Assembly (NCBI GenBank): GCA_016745215.1
Contig: CP050890.1
Location: 7,829,001 to 7,893,000 of the forward strand
Source of the DNA: Thiohalocapsa sp. PB-PSB1
GTDB taxonomy: Bacteria; Pseudomonadota; Gammaproteobacteria; Chromatiales; Chromatiaceae
DNA length: 64,000 bases
Direction of reading: 5' to 3'
Shown: one piece after another, positions 53,081-62,294 of the stretch
Layout: each line of letters begins with the position of its first letter
How positions within the stretch are numbered: the stretch's first letter is position 1
Notes under the pieces: generated by a model
Databases searched by the model: none
The model's input: the letters and a program-made list of their open reading frames with translations, nothing else
What the model was told of the DNA's origin: nothing
Made by a program: the position numbers and the translations under genes

Positions 53081-54319
53081 ATGTGCAGTCCAGCCATCAC
53101 CGCCGAAATCCGCCGCGAGTTCCCCGTCGAATATGCTCCACCGCCATTCGAACTGGCCGATGTGGTGCGCATGCATGGCGCCGCCTACCGCGCCGAGTAC
53201 CATCCGAGCTTCGAGCAAGGCCGCGCCCTGCACGCCATCGAGACCTGCCGCACCACCGCGCTCGGCGGCCATGTCGATCAATGCGACCACTGCGGGCATG
53301 TGGAGATCAGCTACAACTCCTGCCGCAACCGCCACTGCCCCAAATGCCGCGCCTCCCAACGCGCCGCCTGGGTCGATGACCGCGAGCTGGAGCTGTTGCC
53401 CATCCAGTACTTCCACCTCGTCTTCACCCTGCCCGAAGACCTCAACCGCCTAGCGCAGTACTGCGATGCCGAGGTCTACGCCATCCTCATGCGCAGTGCC
53501 GCTGAAACCCTGCAGACCTTTGCCCACAAACTCTGGGACGCCGACCTTGGCATTGTCAGCGTGCTGCACACCTGGGGCCAGACCTTACAGCTGCACCCGC
53601 ATGTGCATTGCCTCGTCACCGGCGGCGCATTGAAACGCGATGGCAGCGGTTTTGTGCAAGCGCCGAACAACTTCCTGTTCCCGGTCCGCGCCCTCTCGCC
53701 GGTCTTCCGAGCCATCTTCCTACGCGAACTCGAAGCCCTGCGCGCCGCCGGCAAGCTCAGCCACTGCCCGCCCGAACTGCACGACGAGGCCGACTGGAAG
53801 CAACTGCTGATCCGCCTGCACCGCCACGCCTGGGTCGTGTATGCCGAAGCCCCGTTCGACAGCCCCCAGCACCTCATCCGCTACCTCGGGCGCTATGTGA
53901 ATCGCATCGCCATCGCCAACTACCGCATCCTCGCCGTCGATGCCGACGGCGTCGTCTTCCGCTACCGCGACAACCGCGTCAAAGACCCCGAGAGCCCCGA
54001 GGCGCAGAAAACCATGCGCCTGTCCGGGCCGGAATTCATCCGCAGATTCCTGCAACACGTCCTGCCGCCCGGCTTCCACCAAATCCGCTACTACGGTCTG
54101 CTCGGCGGCAGTCGGCGCAAGGCCAACCTCACCGCCTGCCGCGCCCTGCTCGGCCTCGACCAGCCTGAGGCGCCCTACATCGCCGACCTCGAGGGCTTCC
54201 TCAGCAAACAAGCCATCGACCCGAGCCTCTGCCCGAATTGCGGCAAGGGCCACCTACGCCAAGTCTTCCAGATCCTCTCTTTCCACGACCCACCGGCCGA
54301 ATACGCTGCCGCAGCCTGA
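53081..54319 (+). CDS. IS91-family transposase in a cassette, type A copy 2, intact
   Basis: 412 residues from ATG 53081. Zinc ligands Cys68, Cys71, Cys81, Cys86 and Cys89 in CDHCGHVEISYNSCRNRHCPKC. HUH motif LHPHVHC (His174, His176). Tyrosines Tyr268 and Tyr272 in RYLGRYVNRIA. Y2-type rolling-circle transposase. First cassette of integron 3 (52949-54713). Nearly identical to the frameshifted copy at 18999. Confidence 0.95.
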   Translation: MCSPAITAEIRREFPVEYAPPPFELADVVRMHGAAYRAEYHPSFEQGRALHAIETCRTTALGGHVDQCDHCGHVEISYNSCRNRHCPKCRASQRAAWVDDRELELLPIQYFHLVFTLPEDLNRLAQYCDAEVYAILMRSAAETLQTFAHKLWDADLGIVSVLHTWGQTLQLHPHVHCLVTGGALKRDGSGFVQAPNNFLFPVRALSPVFRAIFLRELEALRAAGKLSHCPPELHDEADWKQLLIRLHRHAWVVYAEAPFDSPQHLIRYLGRYVNRIAIANYRILAVDADGVVFRYRDNRVKDPESPEAQKTMRLSGPEFIRRFLQHVLPPGFHQIRYYGLLGGSRRKANLTACRALLGLDQPEAPYIADLEGFLSKQAIDPSLCPNCGKGHLRQVFQILSFHDPPAEYAAAA

Positions 54320-54588
54320 ATGCCAGTCCCGCGCCCCATTGACTTCGAGACGCCCGCCACCGTCGGGGAAGCCAGCCCTGCGCCCAGGGTTGTCGGAGCG
54401 CTGATAGACCACCCCGAACAGGGAAAAAGGTGCCGCAATCGATTCCAACATCCCGATCGTCGCATGCTCGAATCCCTGCAAATCCCCCAAATGCCGCCCG
54501 CGCCGTCTATGAAAACCCGATGCAAGGTATTGACAGCGCCTCCGATGCTGGAGAAAAATCCATAGCCAACGCGACGCCAGCGTCAGTC

Positions 54589-54719
54589 GTCCAACAAATG
54601 CATCAGCCGGACGCCCGCGGTTCGTCGTAATTTGCAATTTCAGTGTATGACGCGAGCACAATCGTGGCGGCTCGTCTTATGCGAGACAGCGCGGGCGCCG
54701 GCTATGCATAACGTTAGAT
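54589..54719 (+). repeat. attC: attC of type A IS91 cassette
   Basis: R'' GTCCAAC pairs with GTTGGAC at 52948; R' GTTAGAT. Same 131-bp site as 20506-20636 up to the core G. Confidence 0.9.
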
Positions 54720-54813
54720 TAAAACGCTATCGCGTTGGAAGAGACCACACCCGAGACAAAGCAGCACCGGCGCTGAAATAAACAATCAACAAGAAAAAGA
54801 ATAAGCACACGCA

Positions 54814-56058
54814 ATGGCATCGCCATTCCTTTCCTCTCCAACTCCCCATCACAGAGCGGGACACACGCACTCCGGCTCCAAGCAGAGACCGACGTTCGAA
54901 GTCGCCGACATCCTGCGCGCGCATTTGCCCGACTCCCTGCACGAGCACTCCCATCCGCTGCACGTGCACAAGGTACTCAGTGCCATCCAAAACTGCCGCA
55001 CCGCGGCGCTGGGCGGGCACATCGACTACTGCACTGACTGCGGCACCCTTTACAACAGCTACAACTCCTGTCGCGACCGCCACTGCCCGAAATGTCAAGG
55101 GCTGGAGAAAGCGCGCTGGATCGAAGCGCGCAAAGACGAACTGCTGCCGGTGCCCTATTTTCATACCGTCTTCACGCTGCCGCATGCGATCAACGACTGG
55201 GTGGGGTGGAACGACAAACTGATTTACGACCTGCTGTTCGCCAGCGCAACGGACACCCTGCAAGCCTTTGCCGCTCGTCATTGGAACGGAACCCTCGGCA
55301 TCACCGCCGTGCTGCACACCTGGGGCCAGACGATGGAGCGCCACATCCATCTGCACTGCATCGTCCCAGGCGGAGCTTTAACGTTCGATGGCGAACAGTT
55401 CAAACCCTGCCCGCATCGTGACTGGTTATTCCCGGTCAAAGCGCTGTCCAAGGTCTTCCGCGGAAACTACCTCGAGCGCCTGGAGCACGCGCATACCACA
55501 GGCGAGCTGAAGACACCGCCGGGCACGCACTTCGCCGCGTTGCGCAAGGCACTGCGCGAGCACGACTGGGTGGTCTACGCCAAACCCCCGTTCGGCGGAC
55601 CGCAACAGATCATCGACTACCTCGGGCGATACACCCACCGCATTGCCATCAGCAACCACCGCATCCTCAATCTTGCCGACGGCAAAGTCACCTTCACCTG
55701 GAAAGACTATAAAGACGGCGCCAAGACCAAAGTGATGACGCTGGACGCCAACGAATTTATCCGGCGGTTCACGCTGCACATCCTGCCGCCGCGCTTCACC
55801 CGCATCCGCCACTACGGACTGCTCGCCTGCGGACACCGCGCGACCAAGCTCAATCGTGCCAAAGCGCTGCTTGGCCTAGCGCCGGTGACGACGACCAAAG
55901 TGCGCGAGCCCTACGACGTCTTGCTGCAACGCCTGACCGGCAAAGACATCCACGTCTGCCCGAGCTGCGGCGGACGGCTACGACGTCAGCGCGACCTTGC
56001 GCCCACCATTGGACCCGCTCGCGGCCAAGACCCGCCGCTTGCGTGCGAGGCGGCCTGA
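54814..56058 (+). CDS. IS91-family transposase in a cassette, type B copy 2
   Basis: 414 residues, nearly identical to 46487-47731 (one clear change, YELLF to YDLLF). Intact motifs. Second cassette of integron 3, directly behind type A, so two different transposase cassettes stand in tandem. Confidence 0.93.
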   Translation: MASPFLSSPTPHHRAGHTHSGSKQRPTFEVADILRAHLPDSLHEHSHPLHVHKVLSAIQNCRTAALGGHIDYCTDCGTLYNSYNSCRDRHCPKCQGLEKARWIEARKDELLPVPYFHTVFTLPHAINDWVGWNDKLIYDLLFASATDTLQAFAARHWNGTLGITAVLHTWGQTMERHIHLHCIVPGGALTFDGEQFKPCPHRDWLFPVKALSKVFRGNYLERLEHAHTTGELKTPPGTHFAALRKALREHDWVVYAKPPFGGPQQIIDYLGRYTHRIAISNHRILNLADGKVTFTWKDYKDGAKTKVMTLDANEFIRRFTLHILPPRFTRIRHYGLLACGHRATKLNRAKALLGLAPVTTTKVREPYDVLLQRLTGKDIHVCPSCGGRLRRQRDLAPTIGPARGQDPPLACEAA

Positions 56059-56316
56059 TGCACATCTCCTCCACTCGATCCGCATCGGCTCGGGACAGTG
56101 CTGCTATGTTGCGACGCGACCGCGGTGAGCGAAAAACCGTTGTGCTCCATGCGAAATCGCTGCGCCCGCGGGACCGAGCGCGCGCAACGGAGCCTTGCTC
56201 GTGCAACTGCGCCAACATCAGCGGGAGTTTCCAGGCCCCACCCAGGGCTTGACTGTTGTAGAATCCACATAGCGGTTCGCTGAGACGGACACTGAAGCGA
56301 ACAAAAAAATGTTTTA

Positions 56317-56423
56317 ATCTAACAGGGCGTTGAACCTGCCGAGCCCGCGCCGGTCGGGCACCGCGGCGCTTCGCGCTCGCGGCCCGACCGGCGCGGGCTC
56401 GGCAGGTTAACTAAACGTTGGGC
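56317..56423 (+). repeat. attC: attC of type B IS91 cassette
   Basis: R'' ATCTAAC pairs with GTTAGAT at 54713; R' GTTGGGC. Single core, unlike copy 1. Confidence 0.92.
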
Positions 56424-56439
56424 GCAATAGGCCAAGCCA

Positions 56440-56925
56440 GTGCCAACGGTCTACGTAGAGACATCAATAGTCAGCTACCTGCGGCAGAGGCCTAGCAACC
56501 GGGTCGTTGCTGCGGCTCGCCAAGTTCTGACGCATCGTTGGTGGAGCGCTGAGCGTAAACACTACCAGCTTGTGATTTCGCAGTACGTGCTAGATGAAGC
56601 CTCGGCTGGAAATCCAGCGCTCGCAAGGGAACGGCTCGATATTCTCAAAGGAATCCCCTTGCTGCCCAGCACACCGGAAATTGCAGAGCTGGCTGAGAGT
56701 ATCATGTCGCTTGGCGTGTTGCCGGATAAGGCGCAGGTCGATGCCCTGCACATTGCGTCGGTTGCCCATCACGAAATTGACTATCTGTTGACCTGGAACT
56801 GCAAGCACATCGCAAACGCAAAGATTCTTCCCCGCATCTACGACCTTTTTGCCCAACTCGGTGTGTACATACCCGTCATTTGTACCCCTGAAGAATTACT
56901 CGGAGAGGATAGCGAAGATGGCTGA
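56440..56925 (+). CDS. PIN-domain toxin
   Basis: 161 residues from GTG. VYVETSIVSYLRQRPS is the start of a PIN subfamily where the first acidic residue is Glu. VISQYVLDEAS supplies the second, and QVDALHIASVAHHEIDYLLTWNCKHIAN the later acidic positions. Overlaps the following small gene by 8 bp. Probable RNase toxin of a type II module. Confidence 0.85.
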   Translation: MPTVYVETSIVSYLRQRPSNRVVAAARQVLTHRWWSAERKHYQLVISQYVLDEASAGNPALARERLDILKGIPLLPSTPEIAELAESIMSLGVLPDKAQVDALHIASVAHHEIDYLLTWNCKHIANAKILPRIYDLFAQLGVYIPVICTPEELLGEDSEDG

Positions 56926-57142
56926 TCCTGTAATCGAAGAAATACATCAAACTCGCCGGGCCATCTCCGACCGATTTAACGGCGACATAGGGGCTATTGC
57001 AGCAGATGCCGCGGCTCGTCAGTCGTCGTCGGGCCATCCGGTTTGGAAGCCGGAGGCGCCCAACAAGCGCGCCACCTCCGACCGCGGTTTGGCTGGCCGT
57101 CGCTATCGCTCCGGCCAGCCAAACCGCGGCGGGGTGCGCTGA
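56918..57142 (+). CDS. Antitoxin of the PIN pair, tail read from attC
   Basis: 74 residues. DPVIEEIHQTRRAISDRFNGDIGAIAADAAARQ is typical of small antitoxins following PIN toxins. From about residue 45 the codons are those of the attC, giving an Arg/Gly-rich tail in place of the usual family C-terminus. ATG 56918. Confidence 0.75.
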   Translation: MADPVIEEIHQTRRAISDRFNGDIGAIAADAAARQSSSGHPVWKPEAPNKRATSDRGLAGRRYRSGQPNRGGVR

Positions 57143-57150
57143 ACGTTGGG
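57058..57150 (+). repeat. attC: attC site overlapping the antitoxin 3' end
   Basis: R'' GCCCAAC pairs with GTTGGGC at 56417; R' GTTGGGC. Arms CGACCGCGGTTTGGCTGGCC / GGCCAGCCAAACCGCGG. Confidence 0.92.
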
Positions 57151-57190
57151 CATACGACTCACTTCGCCGGGAGCGAATTGCGGGAGTAGC

Positions 57191-57811
57191 ATGAACAAAG
57201 ATCAACAATTCAAGAGTGCTTTGGAAGAAATAATGGCTTCTCTTGAACAAGACCTGCGAACGCTAGAAGAACGAGCGTCCATCGGTGAAAGCTTGCTAGC
57301 GGCGGAGGATGAAGCATCCCTCCTTTATCAGCTTCTTGAAAGACATAAAGCGCTGGCGGAAAAATGGGGCCAAACCATGCCACCTTTCCCTCCCCGGTCT
57401 GTTGAAATTCGGCCGACTCCCTCTTGCATGGCTAACCACCTTACATTATTCGTCCCGAGTCACTCTCCTGTTCTGAAGATTAAGTGGAATGAAAATGACA
57501 AATACTTCAACGTTGATTTCAGAGCGAAAGGCGATATTCCCTTCGACGTGCGGCAGGTTTTGACGCAGAAGATCCCGTTAGTCATCGCGGAGGAGTCTAG
57601 ATGCACTTGCGGACACAGGCTCAAACTCGGAGAGTACGAAGTGACCGTAAAGCAAAAAGAGTATGTCCTTGTGGCGGAGTACTATTGTGAAGACTGCAAA
57701 GCAAAAAGGCATATAGAAGAAGCAAGGCTGACCTCTCGAATTAAGAAGTTTTTTGGTCGCCTGCGCAAAATCCAGGTATCTCCTAAAGGGGTAGTCCTGG
57801 AAACAAAATAA
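57191..57811 (+). CDS. Hypothetical protein with coiled coil and zinc-ribbon-like motif
   Basis: 206 residues from ATG 57191. A helical N-terminus (about 5-65, ALEEIMASLEQDLRTLEERA) is likely a coiled coil. A beta-rich middle follows, then CTCGHRLKLGEYEV and YYCEDCKAKRH, a C-x-C...C-x2-C set that may bind zinc. Basic tail. Not recognised. Two TCAGTTTACTAAAT units follow the stop. Confidence 0.6.
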   Translation: MNKDQQFKSALEEIMASLEQDLRTLEERASIGESLLAAEDEASLLYQLLERHKALAEKWGQTMPPFPPRSVEIRPTPSCMANHLTLFVPSHSPVLKIKWNENDKYFNVDFRAKGDIPFDVRQVLTQKIPLVIAEESRCTCGHRLKLGEYEVTVKQKEYVLVAEYYCEDCKAKRHIEEARLTSRIKKFFGRLRKIQVSPKGVVLETK

Positions 57812-57890
57812 CAAAAATGGAAATTACGGTGTCAGTTTACTAAATAATTTCGGTGCCAGTTTACTAAATGCAGCAAATACGCCCAACAAG

Positions 57891-57973
57891 CGCCTCGGCC
57901 CGACCGCCCGTTGCCGCGCCGTCGCTTCGCGACCGGCGCGGCAACGGGCGGCGGGCCAGGCTTAACGTTAGCG
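57891..57973 (+). repeat. attC: attC site
   Basis: R'' GCCCAAC pairs with GTTGGGC at 57144; R' GTTAGCG. Preceded by repeat units related to ATTACGGTGACAG. Confidence 0.92.
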
Positions 57974-57982
57974 CCAGGAATC

Positions 57983-59008
57983 ATGGATCTATTCACGCCC
58001 GTCGTTGATCAGTCGAAGCTTCATCCAGGATTCGCCAAAATCGCGTGCGCACGGAATCGCTACGCGCTGGATGTGCTTCAAGACTGGGCACGCGGTTTCC
58101 AAGATCGAGATGGCAAGTTCGTTAAAGAGTTTCAAACTTCTTTCGAGCCATCCTTTTGGGAATTGTATCTCCACGCCGTCTTGAAGCATTTTTGCCTCGT
58201 CGTAGATTTTCGACACAATCGTCCTGACTTCGTAGTCGTAGATCCCGTGCAGTTCTCAATTGAAGCTACAGTTGCTCTTAATGACGCACGCACGGCGCCG
58301 GCGCACAGCCCCGAGCCTTTAAGCATCCCACAGGATCTCAATGCTTTCAATGAAGAGGCGATCATAAGATTGAGCAATAGTTTTTCGTCCAAGCTATCCA
58401 AGTATAGGGATTCATACTCAGGCCTTCCACACGTTGCGGGCAACCCGTTCGTATTAGGTATCGCGCCTTTTGATCGGGCGTTTGCACACCTTGAAGTGCA
58501 ACGGACAATCGAAGCGCTTCTTTTTGGATACTATGTCGACGAGGAAGATTACTTACACAAAGGTGATTCCTCGGAGCAGCCACAGGGTAAGCAAATCAAG
58601 CGGGTGCTCAAGCATAACGGGGCTCCGATTGAGGTTGGTCTATTCAACAGCGGTGTTGCGAAAGAAATCAGCGCGGTAATGTATAATTCCACGGCGACCT
58701 GGGGTAAAGCACTTGCGCTTTCAAGTGACCCGCAGAGCCAGTCAGTATTTACGGCCGTATCGCTGAACAAGAGTGGCGTCGCACCGCACAAGGTGACGCT
58801 ACCGAAGGCGTCGTATTCCGAACACCTTATCGATGGTCTTCGCGTTTATCATAACCCGCATTCGGCACACCCATTGAGGACGGATATCTTCCGAGATCGC
58901 AGAGTGTTTCAAACTTACTGGGATGACGCAGCGGATGAATGGGTTTATGAACAACACGACGGTCAGTTGCTTTTCCGAACGGTGCATACAATCGTCCACG
59001 AGCGCTAA
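57983..59008 (+). CDS. Hypothetical protein, possible PD-(D/E)xK nuclease fold
   Basis: 341 residues from ATG 57983. The early pattern FQTSFEPSFWELYLHAVLKHF, RPDFVVVDPVQFSIEATVALN gives Glu, Asp and Glu at spacings seen in restriction-like folds. IAPFDRAFAHLEVQRTIEALLFGY follows. No metal site is proven. Single-gene cassette; could be a defence nuclease. Confidence 0.6.
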   Translation: MDLFTPVVDQSKLHPGFAKIACARNRYALDVLQDWARGFQDRDGKFVKEFQTSFEPSFWELYLHAVLKHFCLVVDFRHNRPDFVVVDPVQFSIEATVALNDARTAPAHSPEPLSIPQDLNAFNEEAIIRLSNSFSSKLSKYRDSYSGLPHVAGNPFVLGIAPFDRAFAHLEVQRTIEALLFGYYVDEEDYLHKGDSSEQPQGKQIKRVLKHNGAPIEVGLFNSGVAKEISAVMYNSTATWGKALALSSDPQSQSVFTAVSLNKSGVAPHKVTLPKASYSEHLIDGLRVYHNPHSAHPLRTDIFRDRRVFQTYWDDAADEWVYEQHDGQLLFRTVHTIVHER

Positions 59009-59092
59009 CAAGCCCACCAGCGCCGACGCCAAACTGCGGCTTTCGCTGCCGCTCAATCCGCAGTTTGGCGCGGGCTGCGGTTGACGTTGGCC
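59003..59092 (+). repeat. attC: attC site
   Basis: R'' CGCTAAC pairs with GTTAGCG at 57967; R' GTTGGCC. Confidence 0.92.
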
Positions 59093-59722
59093 GTCGCAAC
59101 AAAGACACCGTCATCCGTGGCAAGCAGCAATGGGCTCAGCGCCATCGGCAAGCTCATGCAGAACCAGCAAGGGATATGGGCTTCGGGAAGGCCAGGAAGC
59201 CTGCAAAGGCGCCGCCATGCGCGGACAATCAAAGACATTGGCTGAACGTCATCGGCAAGCACAGGCATGACCATCAACGGACATGGGCTCCGGCAAGGCC
59301 GGAAAGCATGCAAAGGCGTCGCCATCCGCGGCAACAAGAATTTGGGTTCACGGGGTCAGACCACTGCAACACATTGATGCGTAGAGCAAAACGTCTGGAA
59401 TGAAGCCTGTTTTTTCGGCTTAGAAGCGCCTTTTTCGTGGCAAAATGGGGATTCTGATCGTCACGGCGCTCCAGCGCCGTGACGCATCCCGCGCCGCTCC
59501 AGCGGCGCGTCGCCCACGCCAGCGCCGTCAACTCCCACGCCTACGGGGCGCTGGAGCGCCCAGGGACGCATGACGACGCTGGAGCGTCGTCACGATCAGA
59601 AAGGCATCAGCCGCCAGCTAGGCTTGGCACTGTCCAACAACGCAGGCAGAATGCAAGTCCGTCGTCAGCCGTGGCAAGTAGCCATCTACCAGCATCGGCA
59701 GGCCCGTGTTGTATAGAGAAAC
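59093..59722. other. Gene-less cassette interior
   Basis: 630 bp without a convincing gene. The first 250 bp contain imperfect repeats (GTGGCAAGCAGCAATGG, CATCGGCAAGC, CAAAGGCGCCGCCATGCGCGG / CAAAGGCGTCGCCATCCGCGG). A hairpin cluster follows at 59454-59599. The cassette borders are intact. Confidence 0.65.
59454..59599. repeat. Cluster of four perfect hairpins
   Basis: Hairpins at 59460-59483 (10-bp stem, loop TCCA), 59491-59508 (7 bp, TCCA), 59546-59561 (6 bp, TGGA) and 59572-59591 (8 bp, TGGA). Enclosed by CTGATCG and CGATCAG. BIME-like arrangement with mirrored loops. Confidence 0.9.
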
Positions 59723-59814
59723 GGCCAACAAGCACACCAGCCCGAACGCTTGCTGGCCAGCCGTCGCTTCGCTCCGGCTGTCCAGCAAGCGTCGGGCTGT
59801 GTTAAACGTTAGGC
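59723..59814 (+). repeat. attC: attC site
   Basis: R'' GGCCAAC pairs with GTTGGCC at 59086; R' GTTAGGC. Confidence 0.93.
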
Positions 59815-59831
59815 ATACAGGCACTCCCACT

Positions 59832-60101
59832 ATGCCATCAATATCTGCATTCTATGGACTGATCGTTTACATGTACTTCAAGGACAACAAGCAACACAAA
59901 CTGCCGCACATTCATGTCAGATATTCCGGAGATGAGGTTATAGTCTCCTTACCAGATGGCGACGTATTGGAGGGCGGCATCCCTTCCGCTAAGATGAAGT
60001 TGCTTCAAGCCTGGATCGAAATTCATAGAGAAGAACTGATGGCAGATTGGGAGTTGGCTGTCGCCGGCGAACAACCATACAAAATTGATCCGCTGAAATA
60101 G
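59832..60101 (+). CDS. DUF4160 protein, second family member
   Basis: 89 residues from ATG 59832. SISAFYGLIVYMYFKDNKQHKLPHIHVRYSGDEVIVSLPDGDVLEG has the LPHIHVRY hallmark. Distant from the copies at 7781 and 20666. The next gene follows three bases after the stop. Confidence 0.88.
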   Translation: MPSISAFYGLIVYMYFKDNKQHKLPHIHVRYSGDEVIVSLPDGDVLEGGIPSAKMKLLQAWIEIHREELMADWELAVAGEQPYKIDPLK

Positions 60102-60104
60102 ACG

Positions 60105-60341
60105 ATGAACCCACGAGTTAAGGCAGTTACCGCCACTAGCGACTATAAGCTGCACCTTGTCTTCACAAATGGCGAGGCAGGAATCTATGACTGCTCGGAC
60201 TTGCTTGACTTTGGAGTATTCAAGGAACTCAAGAATATTCATTACTTTGCCCGAGCCAAGGCGGCGGACGGAACTGTGGTGTGGCCCCACGAGCAAGATA
60301 TCTGTCCTGATACACTGTATCGAGACTCTGTGAAAGAATGA
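60105..60341 (+). CDS. DUF2442 protein, partner
   Basis: 78 residues: VKAVTATSDYKLHLVFTNGEAGIYDCSDLL and AKAADGTVVWPHEQDICPDTLY, the canonical DUF2442 pattern. Ends normally before the attC, in contrast to the copy at 8038. The IS110 copy 3 starts four bases after its stop. Confidence 0.9.
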   Translation: MNPRVKAVTATSDYKLHLVFTNGEAGIYDCSDLLDFGVFKELKNIHYFARAKAADGTVVWPHEQDICPDTLYRDSVKE

Positions 60342-60344
60342 TGC

Positions 60345-62294
60345 CTTCCAAGTAACTTCCCCTAAATAGCTGTTTCAATAGCTTTATTTATGTGACGAAA
60401 TAGTTACGATCCGGCATGGATCGATGTACTACGGGAGGGCCGACGGTCTGTTGTTGTGATGATTACTATAGCCACACACAGAAGAAAGAAGCAAGGAAGC
60501 AAGTTCCGAAGATGAACCTATCATTGACACAGAAAGTGCTCAATTGGTCGGATTTCAGGCGAACCTCTCCTCTCCTGCCGGGCAGGCTTTTTTCGCGAAG
60601 CGACGCCGCGAGCGCGCGTTTAAGCGGGGCGCTCGATCAGATCAAAGCCGAGCTGATCGGCACGCCGGCGCAGGTTGCTCAACACGCGCTTGCGATACTG
60701 CACCTCGTAGTCGTTGGCATCGGGCGGAGCGTATTCTGTCTGATTGGCGATCATGCTGTAGAGGATGGTGGCCAATTTGTGGGCGGTGGCGGTAATCGCC
60801 TTGGGAGCCCCCAAACGCGCTTTTTGACGGCGCAAATAGCCCCCGAGGGCGCTGTGGGAGTTGGACAGCCCCTGTGCTGCGATGCGTAATGCAGCGGCCG
60901 CACGATTGGCCGAGGGTGTGGTCTTGCTCTTACCGATGCGCTTGCCTCCGGAGATCTTGTTGCCCGGAGACAAGCCGAGCCAGGAGCAGAACTGCTTGAC
61001 CGAAGGCCAGCGCGACATATCGGTGCCGATCTCAGCGAGGATCTTCAAGACGCTGTGCGCATTGAGGCCGTCGATGCGGGTCAGGTCGACCCCGACGAGG
61101 CGAAACAGCTGCTCGTGCAAGTCATCGATAGCCGGGGTGTTGCGATCGACCTTGTGCTTGCGCAACGGCGGCGGTGCCTGGGCATCGGTGGTCGATTCCA
61201 GCCCTGCCAGTACGCGTGCGATTTCCTCATCGCAGCAAGCCCGTTGTTGTTGATAGAAATCGAACAGCTCCACGGCTTGGCGCAAGGCGAACAAATGCTC
61301 CTCGCGCCAATGACCCTGCAAAGCCTTGGCGATCATCTCACTGGACTGGCGACAACGCCGGTCACGGTGTTTGGCGAGTACCTGCGGGTCGCGTTCCCCA
61401 TCAAGGATGGCGCGGATGATTTTCATGCCGGTCACGCCGGTGATATCACTGACGACATGATGCAGATGAAGATTCATCTGATTGAGCGCCTTTTGCATAT
61501 GCTGAACATGCATGCCGGCATAGCGCACCAGATTGGCCCGTTGGCGAAGGTATGCCCGTAGCACGCACATCGACTCCTCGGGACGAAAAGCACCGCGTAG
61601 CAGACCGAAGCTGTGCAATTGTTGCAGCCACTGGCAGTCGAGCACGTCGGTCTTACGTCCCGGGACATTCTTGACGTGATGGGCATTGACCAGGAGCACC
61701 TCAAAGCCGCGACTCTCGAGCAGTTCGAACAGAGGGATCCAGTAGACGCCTGTGGATTCCATTGCCACGGTACGGATGCCGCACTGCTTGAGCCAATCGG
61801 CCAAACGCTCCAGATCGGCGGTGAAGGCAGGAAACTCACGCACCGGTTGTTCGTCACGATCGGCGGGAACCGCAACAAAGTGGCTGGTCGCGCCGATATC
61901 GATGCCAGCGGCATCCCCATTCAACCGTTCGATTTGGGTTTGCGCCTGCCACTCGTCGAGAGCGGCCTCACAGGCCACGGCCAGCGGCTTTTTCTTTGGC
62001 TCGGCCAGCGGCTTGCACTTCTTGGGTGGAAGAACCATACTTTTCTCCTGACAAATCAAAGCAAAAAGAGAGCGTTGATCAGGCCGATCAGGAGTGTTCG
62101 TAGATTTGCATTCTTCCGAACGGGATCGCTTACGCGTCACCAGTGATGAGTTCGCTCACTCCCGGATCAGGCTAACGAACGGGCGTTGTTCAGCACCATT
62201 GCTTTTTCGACCTTGGGATCGGCTGATCCAGCATAGTTTGCCATCAGTCTGCCCCAAGTTACTTGGCGATGAGGCCGCGGCGCGTGGTGGGGGG
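60345..62294. mobile_element. IS110-family element, copy 3, in an attC R'' box
   Basis: 1950 bp. Left flank GATGC, right flank CTAACGAG. Removing it restores GCCTAAC, exactly the R'' expected from the cassette's 5' GTTAGGC (59808). Same ends as the other two copies. Confidence 0.94.
60620..62038 (-). CDS. IS110-family transposase, copy 3
   Basis: Same 472-residue protein as copies 1 and 2, intact. Start MVLPPKK with GGAGAAAAGT upstream. Confidence 0.94.
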   Translation of the reverse strand: MVLPPKKCKPLAEPKKKPLAVACEAALDEWQAQTQIERLNGDAAGIDIGATSHFVAVPADRDEQPVREFPAFTADLERLADWLKQCGIRTVAMESTGVYWIPLFELLESRGFEVLLVNAHHVKNVPGRKTDVLDCQWLQQLHSFGLLRGAFRPEESMCVLRAYLRQRANLVRYAGMHVQHMQKALNQMNLHLHHVVSDITGVTGMKIIRAILDGERDPQVLAKHRDRRCRQSSEMIAKALQGHWREEHLFALRQAVELFDFYQQQRACCDEEIARVLAGLESTTDAQAPPPLRKHKVDRNTPAIDDLHEQLFRLVGVDLTRIDGLNAHSVLKILAEIGTDMSRWPSVKQFCSWLGLSPGNKISGGKRIGKSKTTPSANRAAAALRIAAQGLSNSHSALGGYLRRQKARLGAPKAITATAHKLATILYSMIANQTEYAPPDANDYEVQYRKRVLSNLRRRADQLGFDLIERPA

